A stretch of 64,000 bases of DNA, taken from Chrysoperla carnea (lineage: Eukaryota; Arthropoda; Insecta; Neuroptera; Chrysopidae). Position numbers and translations under genes: made by a program. Positions 13,806 to 25,655 of the stretch are shown here, piece by piece. The notes beneath the pieces are model-generated. The model was not told where the DNA came from, searched no databases, and was given only the letters and a program-made list of their open reading frames with translations. Each line of letters begins with the position of its first letter. The stretch's first letter is position 1. The stretch lies in assembly GCF_905475395.1 (NCBI RefSeq), contig NC_058339.1:22204001-22268000 (forward strand), in the 5' to 3' direction.

Positions 13806-14099
13806 CAGGCATGGGTGAGTTATTTTAGGTCTAAGTCACCATTGCTATAACTTTTTTGTGTGCCATTAACTTTATTGTGTGTCTCGTTATCCAAGTCCGC
13901 ATTGCTCATAGAGGTGGAACGAGACAAGACTCTTCTATCTATCTCAATTTCTCTTATAGAAATGAGATAGGTAAAAAAAATGTGGTCTCTCTGTCTTACT
14001 CGTATTTTTGGTTGTCACTGGATAAGTTGTCACTGTCGTACTCGTATTTTAGACACAGAAGTATGAGGGACTTCTCTAAGCCACGTTTGCCCATACCTG
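13806..14099. mobile_element. hAT-type MITE with perfect 8-bp target duplication
   Basis: The element starts 'caggcatgggtga' and ends 'tttgcccatacctg', giving short imperfect terminal inverted repeats of CAGGCATGGG type. It is flanked by identical 8-bp copies of GTCTATGT (13798-13805 and 14100-14107). An 8-bp duplication and CA-start termini are the hAT signature. A second, 240-bp member lies at 54418-54657. The 106-codon open frame across it is incidental. Confidence 0.85.
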
Positions 14100-14107
14100 G
14101 TCTATGT

Positions 14108-15008
14108 TGTCTGAGTGTTTGTTCAGCTTCGGTAAGGGACTGTGAGAGAAATAATAGGATAACTGATTGTTTTTAATACTCACAGCAAGAATAAAGTTCA
14201 ATTTTTTAATTATTTTTCAAGGTCTTCAGATCTTAGAAATTGAAAGTTTTTTTGCTATGCCACTACCTTCTCTATAAAGCTTTAAGTTTTTACCTATGTT
14301 ATTGGTCAAATTTTCATAAAAAGTAAGCGCTTCGTTTATAATGTACGAAAATACGACTTTAGTTCTTACCGGGTGTACCACGACACTTCTCTTTTAATTT
14401 TAATATATTTTATTTTTTAATTTTAATATTTGTTTTCCAGGGTCCCAGTTTGATGAAATTCATTGCTAATCAATGAATTCTACAACGAAAGAATACCCCA
14501 TCTTGATAGGCGGCAATTGTTATTTTGAGGGCACAAAGGTTACTAAAAATTTCTAGGATATTTTTTGATGCATTTAGGAATTCCAGTAGGTGGAAAATCT
14601 GCCTATTTGCTGTATTTTCTAAACAAATAATAACAATGGTAGAGCGATGCAGATGATACGGTATAATTACTAGCGGACCCAATTTATTATTCATACTGCA
14701 ACGCGAGTGAAATTTGATAAAAGTTTCATGTTCCACATTTTTAGCACAGATTCTTCTTTGATTTTTCTTTGAAGTTGTAAAAGATTTGTTTCTTGTATAT
14801 ATTATAATTTGTGTACAAACTCAAAGTTAATTTATAGGCGACTATGCAAAAAAAACTTTTGAAAAATATAATAACACACAAAAATAAAGTTGTTATTCAT
14901 TGAGAGTTAAACTGTTCAAATTTAAATGATATACAATAAAGGGGTTAGAAGCGTGGAGGTATATAAAAGAAGAATAATTTGTAAATTATTAAGTTTTGTA
15001 TATGTTTG
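14108..15008. other. Gene-free AT-rich stretch
   Basis: No supported gene. An 88-codon minus frame at 14470-14736 has no recognisable similarity. Confidence 0.45.
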
Positions 15009-15754
15009 TGTATTATAAATGTGAAAGTAAGCATGTTTGTTTGTTTGTTTGTTACGCTTTCACGCTAAAACTAGCGAATGGTTTTTAATGAAAAGTGAAC
15101 AGCAATATAGCTCATACTTCAGAATAACACATGAGATATAAATTATAAAGATATATTAATTAAAAAAAAAAATTAAAAATTAATCATGAAGGTTATAAAG
15201 AAGGAGAACGATCGCTACGTGTTAATTTTTCAGCCACCAGCCGCGCTGTCATCAAGAAGTAGTATCTGCGAAGTTAGCTGTTTATGAGTACAAGTAGATG
15301 AAGTTAGTTGCATAATGTACAAATTGATATATCATTTCAAATTAGCGCACAACAGCCCGCTTTTATTGATACTACTTAGCGGTCGCAGCGCCTCACTTAT
15401 TTTATCCATATTTCGGGTACAATATTTTCTATAGCGATCGTTCTCCTTCTTATAACCTTCATGAAATTAATTTAATTTGACATTACCATAAATTACAGAT
15501 TTCTGTAAAAGTAGTCATTTGACATTACCATAAATTACAGATTTCTGTAACATAGTCAATATGAAGTATTTCACGGCCATCTTCTCTGACATACTCAATG
15601 AGTAATTACTATACATTTAACAAAATGGAAAACCATACATATATTTTACCTGTGGAAAACAATCCTTAGCCTTATCTCGAGTAGGGGATAAGCAAGAGCA
15701 ATCTTTATCAATCTTTACCTTTACACCCACCGAAGCGGGTGGGTATCACTCTAG
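15009..15754 (+). mobile_element. Non-autonomous Helitron-like element, copy A
   Basis: One of five related copies. The 5' part reads 'attataaatgtgaaagtaag' followed by (gttt)n and 'acgctttcacgctaaaac'. The 3' end is a GC-rich hairpin ('cgaagcgggtggg') about 10 nt before a terminal CTAG, followed by T. Helitrons have 5' TC, a 3' hairpin, CTRR-3' ends and insert between A and T, which fits the better-preserved copies. This copy lacks a clear 5' TC. It is split by a hAT-type MITE at 15185-15463 and has an internal 37-bp tandem duplication ('gacattaccataaattaca'). Confidence 0.6.
15185..15463. mobile_element. hAT-type MITE nested in a Helitron-like element
   Basis: A 279-bp insert with near-perfect inverted termini of about 32 bp (left 'catgaaggttataaagaagg', right the complement with one A fewer). 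It is flanked by perfect 8-bp AAATTAAT duplications (15177-15184 and 15464-15471). It interrupts Helitron-like copy A, so it is younger than that copy. There is no coding capacity. Confidence 0.85.
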
Positions 15755-18700
15755 TGTTTGTATATATTTTAAAAGAGAATTTCTTCTTGTTCACAAGCAC
15801 AAGGAAAAATATGGTATGTGCGTAAATGAATTTATAACGAGCAGCAAGAAGATGTAGAGGTATAAATATCGTATGAAGTTTTGTTGTGTTGTAGAAAAAC
15901 ATTTAAAAAGAAACTTTTTGTTATATATATTTATTTTATAGCTATTTTATGTGTACAAAATGTTCTGCATACAACAATTCCTATTGGAGGGACATAAAGA
16001 ATTTTTTTTATGAGTTAACTATAACAAGAAAGTACTTCAAAGTCAAACCAAAAATAACATAATATTTTATGACAAATGTATAGGTATATTGTTGTGGTGT
16101 CGTAGATATGTAAAGTAAATATTATTTGAAATGTAATAAAATAAGAATTTGGTCAAACATCAATTGCTTTTTTATTACGGTGGAAAACGGATAACCAGTT
16201 GAAAATTTAATGATATCATTGAAATAAATTTTCTCAGCTTTTATTTATTATAAAATAAAAAATTTTTAGTTTTCGTTTGAACTTTACAAGAAATCTGCGC
16301 CTGCAAGGTGTCAAAATGTTTAGGTGTATTTACTTTTGTGTTTAAATTTTATGACTGAATAAAGCTATTTTAAGTTTCATTTTCAACTTCTCACAAGTAT
16401 TATGTTATGAGTGAAACAATGTTAGTATGTTTTTTATTAGTACAAGAGGCAAGCCTATCCTATTATTTTCGCAATTAAACTATCTTTCTCCTGATATCAA
16501 TTTCGATTACAAAGTAGTTTCGAAAAAAATTTATCCGAAATAGTACCAGCTTTAAAACAACTAATATGTTATGACTAGATCTTACGGTTATGATTGTCAG
16601 CTACAGTCTCAAACAAACCAACAAAATATTGGAAAACTTACTTGATACGGTGAACGTAATACGATGGAACGAATAATACGCAGAGACCTTATCAATAATA
16701 ACACAGTAATAAGTTGGTCACGTGAGTGCGACTTCTATGGTCCACATATTCAACCAGATGATGACACTACAAAATTAATTATTGTACTGCAGGGATGTGT
16801 TGCTTAGAAATTTCATACGCAGGTTCTACGGAAGACGTACTTTTGACCGTTCAATCATGAAACATTTGAACGCTCCCTAAATGTTCTGTCCTTTGACAGT
16901 TTAATGATTAATAGTTGGCAGCACGTATGATTCAAATATTGTTTACAATTTATAACCGTTAAAATAGGTGCTGGCTTATCAATCATTTTGTTCTGTTTTT
17001 GAAGTTAAATTTCATTTAAATTAATAAATCGTTTACTTTCGTTGGAGAAACAGCTTTTCTCCAACTTTAATTCAACTCAATTAAAGTCTCATTCATTTTT
17101 TCATTTATATTTTTGTGATTTTTGCGTTCTTTGATTCTAATTAAAGTGATGTGTTTCTCGAGCCATTTGTTCATTTCACGTACTTAACTTGTAAGCCGTT
17201 GTGTTTCGATTTATATAGATTAAATATTGAGCCATTCAATCAGTGTACAACTTTAATGGATTGTGTAGTTTTTATACTCAATCTTTACAAATTTAAATTC
17301 AGTACATAAACATTGTGAGCACTTAATAAAACACTTTTCCATCCTGTTTTCCGACGAAACCTTATGGCGCTCGAATAACATCGCAACACATGTGAGTACA
17401 AATCAAAATCAGTCCACTATATACATTCTTTTTTCTTTGGGAGCAAATACCCCAACAGGTACAATAATACTCAATATCCGGCCCTGGGAAAGATATTTTT
17501 TTAGTTCAATATAGTCAATTATCGTAAATATTTCAATTAGTTTTACAGAAGAATGCTTAAAGGATAAATAATTGTTTAAGTGGTTTTCTACAATTTTAAT
17601 AATAATCAAAATTTTTAATTTCTAAATATTAACAAAAAATTTTTCAGTTTATTTTGTCTACGAACACAAACCACCCTCTTCTCTAACGCTCCAATTTCTA
17701 CGCGACACTTTTGGAAGTCTTTCGTACAACTTAATGTTAGTACACTACGATTGAGTTATAAGGAGTCATTCATTACTTACGTAAGCATTTTGGTAGATGG
17801 AGGGTTTGAAATATCTATTCATGCGCTTTTGTGGGGGGGGGGGGGGGGGGTGAAAGTGGTTTTAATACATTGTCCAGGCTTTTAATCTTATGAATAAGGT
17901 AAAAATTTAAATTTAGATCATCAGATCGATTGAAAGACCTTATAAGCTGTACTGCGAAGTTAAAAAGCTAAAGAATGCTGTTTGGTAAAATTACGTATTT
18001 AAGGTGAAATATGAAGCTAAACAAAATAAGCTTTAACAGAATTCATTGTGAATATTATGATAGCTTAGTGAAGTATAAATTTTATTAAAGAAATAATGAA
18101 AAATAAAATTAATTTTTGTTTGTAACGTTCTGTAGATTTTACAAGAATTACTCTACATTATTTAGTTGGTATTCTTCAAGTTCAATAAACTTTAAAATAC
18201 TTTATTGCTAGAATAATGCAAAATAAAATACAAAACACTTCATAATAAAACAATTAAAAGCGTTAAGTTTTTTTTACCATTATAAAATGTGATTGCAATT
18301 TAAGCAATGAACATAAAACTTTTTATTCTTATATATTTCTTCACTTCACTTGTGATACCATAATTTTAAATCGATTTGAATTTTTATTTGTTATTTATAT
18401 TTATAATAAAAAGTAATTATTAACAACTGCATTTTTATTACTCAACGAGATGGAAAAGTTGCTTTCTACACTTTCGAAGTGAAAAGACTAAACTTTTTAT
18501 AATTTTTCTTGAGAAAATATTAAATGTATTGTTCTTTATATGCTCATAAATAATATTTTTTATTTATTTTGGATGTATTTGTTCTGAAAGAGGTAACAGC
18601 TTTTTTCTGGCCAAATATACCAGTTATTGAAGAGAAAAAAGTCTTTATGATATGCCATACTTAGTAAGAATTTCCTAGTGGTTATATTTACTTTAAACCT

Positions 18701-19259
18701 TCCTTTATGACATAAAGTTCTTACTCATATTCATTAAAATTCTGTTAATACAACTTTTTGAAATTGAAAAATCTTCAGGGCACAAATTTCCCGTTATGGC
18801 CAGGTTTGATTTCAGTGACTTCAAAACACCCCAAAAATAATTTGTCGCATTTAACTGGACCAGAATAGAATTTTTAAATTCCTATATACAATCCTTTACA
18901 TATCGATATCCACAATTTTCACATATTTGTTTGTTAACATCAATGTTATTACAAATTGTATAACAACTCGTACTTCATTTGAATATATAATTTTGAAAAG
19001 AAAACTAATTTCAAAAAAAAAAAAAAAAAATTCATAAACATAATAAAATATCTCTGTATTAAAATACAAATATATTTCAATAAAATATTTAAAATTCTGA
19101 TCGTGTTTATAAAAATGATCTTGCATAGAATATACAATAGACATTGTAGGGAGGTGTGTCATGATGGGGTTGTACGAAAACGAGATGTAATATCCTGTTT
19201 TGATAATAGTTAACACATAATAATATTTACCGTCTACATTCACACACACATATAATATA
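15755..19259. other. Gene-free AT-rich stretch
   Basis: Contains a run of about 20 G at 17830-17850 and an A-run at 19013-19031. No supported genes. The 117-codon minus frame at 18896-19249 is translated poly-A and AT-rich sequence. Confidence 0.5.
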
Positions 19260-19690
19260 CTAGAGTAATACCCACCCGCTTCGCTGGGTTTAAAAGTAAA
19301 GATTGATAAAGATTGCTCTCGCTTATCCTCTTTCTATAACACTCGAAATAATGGTGAGGATTGTTTTAGACAGGTAAAATATATGTATGGTATTCTATTT
19401 TTTTAAATGTATAATAGTAATTATTCATTGAGTATATCAGAGAAGATGGCCGTGCAATATTTTATATGGACTATTTTTACAGAAATCTGTAATTTATGGT
19501 AATGTCAAATTAAATTAATTTTTAAATTTTTTTATTAATATATCTTTATAAATTATATAGCATGTGTTATTCTGATATATCAGCTACATTGCTATACAGT
19601 TTCATTAAAAACCATTCGCTAGTTTTAGCGTGAAAGCGTAACAAACAAACAAACAAACATGCTTACTTTAGCATTTATAATATATAGAGA
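19260..19690 (-). mobile_element. Non-autonomous Helitron-like element, copy B
   Basis: Reverse-orientation, uninterrupted 431-bp copy with the best ends. On the minus strand it begins TCTCTATATATTATAAATG preceded by A, and ends with the hairpin and CTAG followed by T. It lacks the tandem duplication seen in copy A. Confidence 0.65.
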
Positions 19691-20113
19691 TGATTGGTAC
19701 TACTACACGTTTAAAGTACACAATTGGGTAGGTCGTATAGAAAATAGAATACGTAGAAAGAACTTGCTTAAGCAATACTTGCTTGTTCTTGAAAAACTTT
19801 TACTAAATGTGTTTTAACTGATGTGGAAATAACTTAATAGCTTCTTTATAAACAATTCTTTATTCTAACAAGTCTTATATTTACTACATATTCACAACTT
19901 GTTTTTTAAACAACATTTGTTTGATAAAATCACTTATTGATATAGTGTAGCTTGCTTGGTATGTACCTATGAAACGGAATCTTTGAACGTGATTTTCATC
20001 CACTTAAAAACATCGAATTGAATTGAAACTTCGAACACTTATCTCTTTATTTAATCTTAGTTTGTTCGATTATCATGATCAGGATCTTCATAATTAGAGA
20101 TAAAACGATTTTA

Positions 20114-20485
20114 TCTCTATATATTATAAATGTGAAGGTACTAATAAAAGTTGTAATAAAGTTCAAACATTAGCTAACACATGAGCTATAGTTTATAACA
20201 TTTTACTACGCTATCTATGAGTATCATTTTGAATCACAAATTAAAGATTTCTGTACAAATGGTATGAGATATAATTCGTGGCTACCTATTCAGATACACT
20301 CAATAAATCAAGGCTATATAACATTTAAAAAAGTTAGAATCTGTACATAAATTTTACCTGTGTAAAACAATCCTTATCCCTCTTTGGAGTATTATGGACA
20401 AGGGATTAGTAATAGCAAGGGAAGTGGAGCTACAATGCGGAGCGTTTACATTAAAGCCCAGAGAAGCGGGCGTATATCAAGCTAG
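20114..20485 (+). mobile_element. Non-autonomous Helitron-like element, copy C (diverged)
   Basis: Begins TCTCTATATATTATAAATG after an A and ends with 'agaagcgggcg', then CTAG. The internal body is strongly diverged from copies A, B and D but collinear with them. Confidence 0.55.
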
Positions 20486-20934
20486 AAATATGAATTATTT
20501 ATATAATTCTGGTGGAAGCGCAGATAACATTCCTTAGTATTAGTAAATTATAGTTTAAAAAGTAGGTAGTTGAACTACGAAGTAAAAAATAATTTCTATA
20601 AGTCCAAAAAAGAGAGTGATAAAGAAAAATATCATTTTATCTCAAAAAACGTTTAAAATCCTAAAAAGAAAATTTTCATTAAAAGGTGGCCATGTAAAGA
20701 ATAAGATAAGATATACTTTAATATATTTACTAAGATGTATATATTTTAGTATAAATAAGTGAAAACACACAATTGACTGAGTTAATTGCTGAAATACCGT
20801 GTACAGTCAGTGAATTGATTACTTTATCGTTTTTTTTTTTTTACGTCATGTAAGTAAAGAAAGATAGCCACTCTTAGAGAGCCACATATACATATCTGCC
20901 ACACATACATAGCTATTCCCATACAATACATATT

Positions 20935-21170
20935 ACTGTGTCCAAACAATAAGGTGACATTTGAATTTAAACTGCGCGCGTGCGTTTGTTGTGCATTATG
21001 AACTCCTTCCGCCCGGCCAAACTGTCAACAAGGAATATTATTTGAACGTTATGCGTCATTTGCGTAACGCTATCCACCTAAAAAAGCCGGAATACCACGA
21101 TAATGCACCATCCCATACTGCACTTATAACTCGTAGTACTACTTAGAAAAAAAAACAACGTAATTTGTTA
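20935..21170 (+). pseudogene. mariner transposase remnant
   Basis: The frame at 20961-21146 carries a stretch typical of mariner transposases: 'HYELLPPGQTVNKEYYLNVM', then the catalytic-region motif 'HDNAPSHTA'. About ten residues that normally precede HDNAPSH are missing, and the frame ends soon after. Upstream sequence resembles a mariner leader, so most of the gene has been deleted. No inverted-repeat pair could be assigned. Confidence 0.75.
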
Positions 21171-22264
21171 GGCCATCCATTTCTGTATTTTTGTGTACAA
21201 GTAGTATTGTCTATAATGATTACCTGCTTACGCAAGAAATCCAGGCAGTTTGACGGGTCTTGCTCTTGGTGTGATAAGTCTTGGAATAAAACGGTATACT
21301 ATTAAAAAAACCTAAATATTATTTTTATGAAATATCCCATCATGGCTCGATGAATATGGAAAGTATTAAATTACCTCGATATTTAAAAAAAAAAATAATT
21401 TTCTGAATATTCTAATAATGAATTCACTTTGTAGAGTATTAAAATATGTAATAACGAATATACGTAGGCGCACAACACGTATGTATGCGTAGGTACCTAC
21501 ATAATGGAATACGTACGAATAATAATAAGTTCGATAGCATATAACCAACCATATAAGTAATAAAGTAAATAATATGGTGTATGAAAATTTCCACTTGAAA
21601 AATAACGTTAAGACCAATTAATATAAACCGATTATGGAATGATTGCATTCTATAGAGTGTAATACAAGTACTCAACTAACTATATGGTTTTTAATCTGAT
21701 TATAAAACAACTCTTCAAAATTGTTTTTAACCACTATGCGAATAAAACTTAATAATATTTTGTACTTTAAGTACAGTGCTAATAATAATTTTGTACCATT
21801 ATGTTGACATCTTAATGATAGAGTAACCTGATGTCATACATTTTTGAACGAGCTTATGATGTTACGGACTGTAAAAATGAATTCGACACCTTCAGCTTCA
21901 ACCTTTTTTTTTTTCACAAACATTTATAGTTCTTCTCAAAAAAACAAAAAAAAAACAATTAAAAATTATAATTCTGTTTAAAAGTAAAAAACTGCAAATT
22001 TTTTATTAGCATTGTTTTAGAAGTGAAACTTACAAAATTTAAAAAACTCTCGATAAATGCGATTTATTCATTGTAAACAAATTATGAGAAACACACAGAC
22101 GCACAGATAAACACTTTAAACTTATAACACTCCTTCTTGAATCAATATCAAAGTGATGGTCAAGGACATCAGATGAGATAAAAAGGGTACTTAGAGACCT
22201 ATCATTTTTTGGGATATATTTTGGGAAATATTTTAATAGAAATTGAAATATTTGACTTGACTTT
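21171..22264. other. Gene-free AT-rich stretch
   Basis: No supported gene or recognised mobile element. Confidence 0.5.
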
Positions 22265-22475
22265 GTTCTTTCAAGTTTTTAGTTTTTTTAGTTTTTTCGG
22301 GTACGGAAAACTAATCTCGCACTTGACATATCTAAGAATACTATCCGTTAAAGTACCTTTCAAATGAAACCAAAAAAATTAAAATGGGTTCATCCGTTTA
22401 GGCGCTACGATGTCACAGACTGACACACACACATAGCGGTCAAACTTATAACACCCCTGTTATTTAGTTGGGGGG
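22265..22475 (+). repeat. Dispersed repeat, probable LINE 3'-end fragment
   Basis: Contains 'ttcgggtacggaaaac' and, later, 'ggtcaaacttataacacccc'. A diverged copy lies in opposite orientation at 24505-24760. It looks like the 3' region of an insect non-LTR element, but no coding part is attached. Confidence 0.5.
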
Positions 22476-24504
22476 TTAAAAAAACAAAAATTTGGTTTCC
22501 TTATGCAGGTCTTACTCTTAATTTGTTTTCTTTACTTAATTTTCTCATTGAAATGAATGGATGAAAAAAAAAAAACTTAAATTAAATTAAAAAATGTTCA
22601 ATTTGATTCAACAGTGCGTAGCTAGGGCATAAAGCTCATACGAGAACGCGTAAGAACACCTTGCATAGAGAAATGCTTAAATGTCAAGTGCATGTATTGA
22701 ATTTCATATATTCGTAAGCAAGAACTAAAACTTTCAAGCTTTTGAATGACTCATTTTTAAACAAGGGCGACTTTTTTATGGCAATTAAATAATAAATTAA
22801 TTTAGCATTTACAAAAATTTATATGAATTGTATCGAGCAATAACTTTTAAATAAAATTTTTAATTTCACGGTGTTCCAAAATATTTAACAAAATTGATAT
22901 TTTATGTTTATTTCATAAAAATAATTTTTCGTACCATAAACTTATACGCCGTTCGGTTCGAACCATATTTTTTAACTATCTAATTTCTTGTAAGCGAAAA
23001 GTAGTTTATTATGATAATTATATCATGAACATGGTCTGTATATACATGTATACACAGACGTGTATTTTTCAAAATATCGAAAATTGAAAAGTTTGTTTAA
23101 TTATTCAGCTTTTGAAATTTCAAAAACCAAGATCGAAAAATTTTATTCTTATTTTTCGTCTACATATAACAAAATTCATCATCAGAGTTGAAAATAAGAT
23201 AAAAATAATTTCAACCCTAAGTCTACCCTGTTCTATGCCATTGCTTATATGTTTACTCTCTATTAATAAGTTTTTTTAAAATTTGTTTTCATACATTCCA
23301 AGTGAAAATTATCAAAAACTTTCAAAATATGTCGTTTTTTTGAGATTTCTCCATAAGAGCCAATGAATTTATATCGATTTTCTAGGACTTTGTTCTTACA
23401 AATTTGAACGGATACCTAAATTTTAACCACATGTTCTTTGAGTAAAAATCTAATAATAAATCTAATTTTGAGCCCTTAAATCAAACATTGTTGTCATGCT
23501 CATACCATCCTTAGATGTATGCATTAATACCGAATATTATTAAAGAATAATATTATTATTATTTCAGTTTAAATGTAGAATGAGAATTTATAAAATTTAT
23601 CCTATTATTATTATTATTTCTATTATTATTATATTATCAAGAATACCATGTCGACAATGTAGAATATAATTGATATTATTGTCATTAAAACAATGAAACT
23701 GTAAATAATATATTTACTGAAAACAACAGTAAATATTAAATAGAAATAATCATCGACACACACACAATATGGTTCACACGAAACTACCCACTTCTCATCC
23801 TACTAATATGCCATGTAAATTAAAAATTAAAATATGTGTTCACAACATTTGTCAAATCACAGACCAAATCATGCTTTTATATATAAAAGCTCTTTTATAT
23901 ACACCTTAGGAATTCATATTGTAAAAGGAAGAATTTTGAAAAACTGTTTGAAAGGCGTTCTGATTAAAAGGCCATTTTAAAATTTTATAGGATTATTATG
24001 AGAAAGTGATGGTTGAATGAAAGTGACTAGAATTTTAGTAAAATTCCGCCAATGCAACTGATAATGAGGACAATCATGTCACGGAGTGTGTTCCACCATA
24101 ACACGAATTTTCTAAATTTCGTCTATGGTCTATGATCGTCACCTTCTATTCAGAAAACTTTCATCATACACCATGCTTACTTTGTTATCGCATCGGACTT
24201 TCCTCAAGTAACTCTGGAAGTCATGTGTTATTTTCTATTCTTTAGCAGATTTTACATCGCTGTGGCACACGGAGAGGTGCTTGACCCAGAACTAAGGACA
24301 AAACACTCAAAACCACAAGTCACTGAACCTTCTTCAAAGAACGTAGCTACCTTGTGAACATCTACTTATCTCATGGAGGTGATGGAATTGGAGTGCATTT
24401 CCTGTATTGGCCTGCTTCCTAGAGAGCCATGATGAATACGTTAAACTTAAAAAGTAATAGTAATAAAAATAATAAATTATTATTATTCCATGCATGTCCA
24501 ACTC
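22476..24504. other. Gene-free AT-rich stretch
   Basis: ATT-type microsatellite around 23600-23630. No supported gene. Confidence 0.5.
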
Positions 24505-24760
24505 GCATTTGTGCGTTTTTAGCACCCGAACTAAAAAAGGGATGTTATAAGTTTGACCACTATGTGTGTCCTACTGTCTGTGGCATCGTAGCCTTTAAGC
24601 GAATGAACCGATTTGATTTTTTCTTTCATTTGAAAAATAATTTAATGGAGAGTGTTCTTAGCTATGTTTTAAGTGTTAGTTTAGTTGATCCTCAAAATCA
24701 GATCACGTTTCAAGTGGAGTTTAGGGTTCAGTACCCGAAAATTTTGTAAATTTTACTTGT
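24505..24760 (-). repeat. Dispersed repeat, opposite-orientation copy
   Basis: Reverse-complement relative of 22265-22475 (shared 'ttataagtttgaccac' and 'cagtacccgaaaa' landmarks, allowing for divergence). The 106-codon plus-strand frame at 24429-24749 is a read-through of this repeat. Confidence 0.5.
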
Positions 24761-25022
24761 TATATTTACCCTATTTTATTCTAATATCCAAGTGTCCAAA
24801 AGGTTTAAATTTGATTGTGCTTTAAATTGTAATGCGTAAAATGAAGCAGTTTATTATTTGAACTACAGGTACTATAAATTCATGATACCATGACAAACAT
24901 AATTATTTTTCATCGCATATTGTAATTAATATTAATGATATGTTTACATTGATAACTCATGTTCTGTATATTTCATTAGTAATGGATTACTAACGATTTT
25001 GTAAATTATAAAGGATATTAAG

Positions 25023-25198
25023 AGTAGAAGAGTCACAGCGGTCCTGGCACAGTTTGACCTCAAGTAACCCCGCTTTGATGGTACACTTTTCAAAAAAGGG
25101 CAAACCTAGGTGAATGTTGGAAACCTCGGAAGTTGGAGGGGATAGATGACGTCATTGACCAATAGTAAATCAAGATGGCGTTGGGAGGTGTGGTGGGG
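25023..25198 (+). repeat. Outer terminal inverted repeat, left
   Basis: These 176 bp, starting 'agtagaagagtcacagcgg', are identical to the reverse complement of 44103-44278. Similarity continues inward with gaps through the promoter-like modules and iterons to about 26845. Confidence 0.95.
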
Positions 25199-25655
25199 TG
25201 TGGCTGACAGAGCGTTAGTGTGTTTCTTGGCGGAAGTGGGGCTTAAAGTGGTGGGCGTGGTTTTGGAAGTGGGGGTTAAAGGGGGCGGGAATTGGACGTT
25301 AGATGAGAAAATCGAGCCCACTTTCAACCCCAAAGTGATGGGCGTGGTTGACAGGAGTGTGTTTCTTGGAAGTGGGGCTTAAAGGGGGCGGGAATTGGAC
25401 GTTAGATGAGATAATCGAGCCCACTTTCAATAGTAAATCAAGATGGCGTCGGGAGGTGTGGTGTTGGGGAATAATGGCTGCCTAAGCATTGATGACGTCA
25501 TTGGCTTTGACCAATAGTAGCGCTGTAAAAATCAAGATGGCGTCGGGAGGTGTGGTGGGGGAAGGAATGGCTGCCTAAGCATAAACGGGAAATTACCAGG
25601 TGACGTCATTGGCTTTGACCAATAGTGGCGGAGAGTGAACGGGGGGCGGGACGTT
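25141..25655. promoter_or_regulatory. Left TIR cluster of promoter-like modules
   Basis: Repeats a module made of the CRE palindrome TGACGTCA (25147-25154, 25493-25500, 25601-25608), a CCAAT box 4-18 bp later (25159, 25511, 25619) and AAGATGGCG (about 25172-25180, 25440-25448, 25534-25542). GC-rich 'gggggcggg' segments lie between. CREB/ATF, NF-Y and YY1/Pho-type factors recognise such sites in animals. Binding here is inference. The GC-rich composition stands out from the AT-rich surroundings. Confidence 0.6.

Noticed and set aside
13856..14176. 106-codon plus-strand frame
   Set aside because: It lies mostly inside a hAT-type MITE with defined ends and target duplication.
18896..19249. 117-codon minus-strand frame
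   Set aside because: The translation is dominated by poly-Phe and aromatic low complexity from an A-run. No domain is visible.
24429..24749. 106-codon plus-strand frame
   Set aside because: It reads through a dispersed repeat also present inverted at 22265-22475.
25106..25382. Two overlapping 75-78-codon frames
   Set aside because: They fall in the GC-rich TIR modules, and similar frames arise in the right TIR (43974-44195). The repeat structure explains them.
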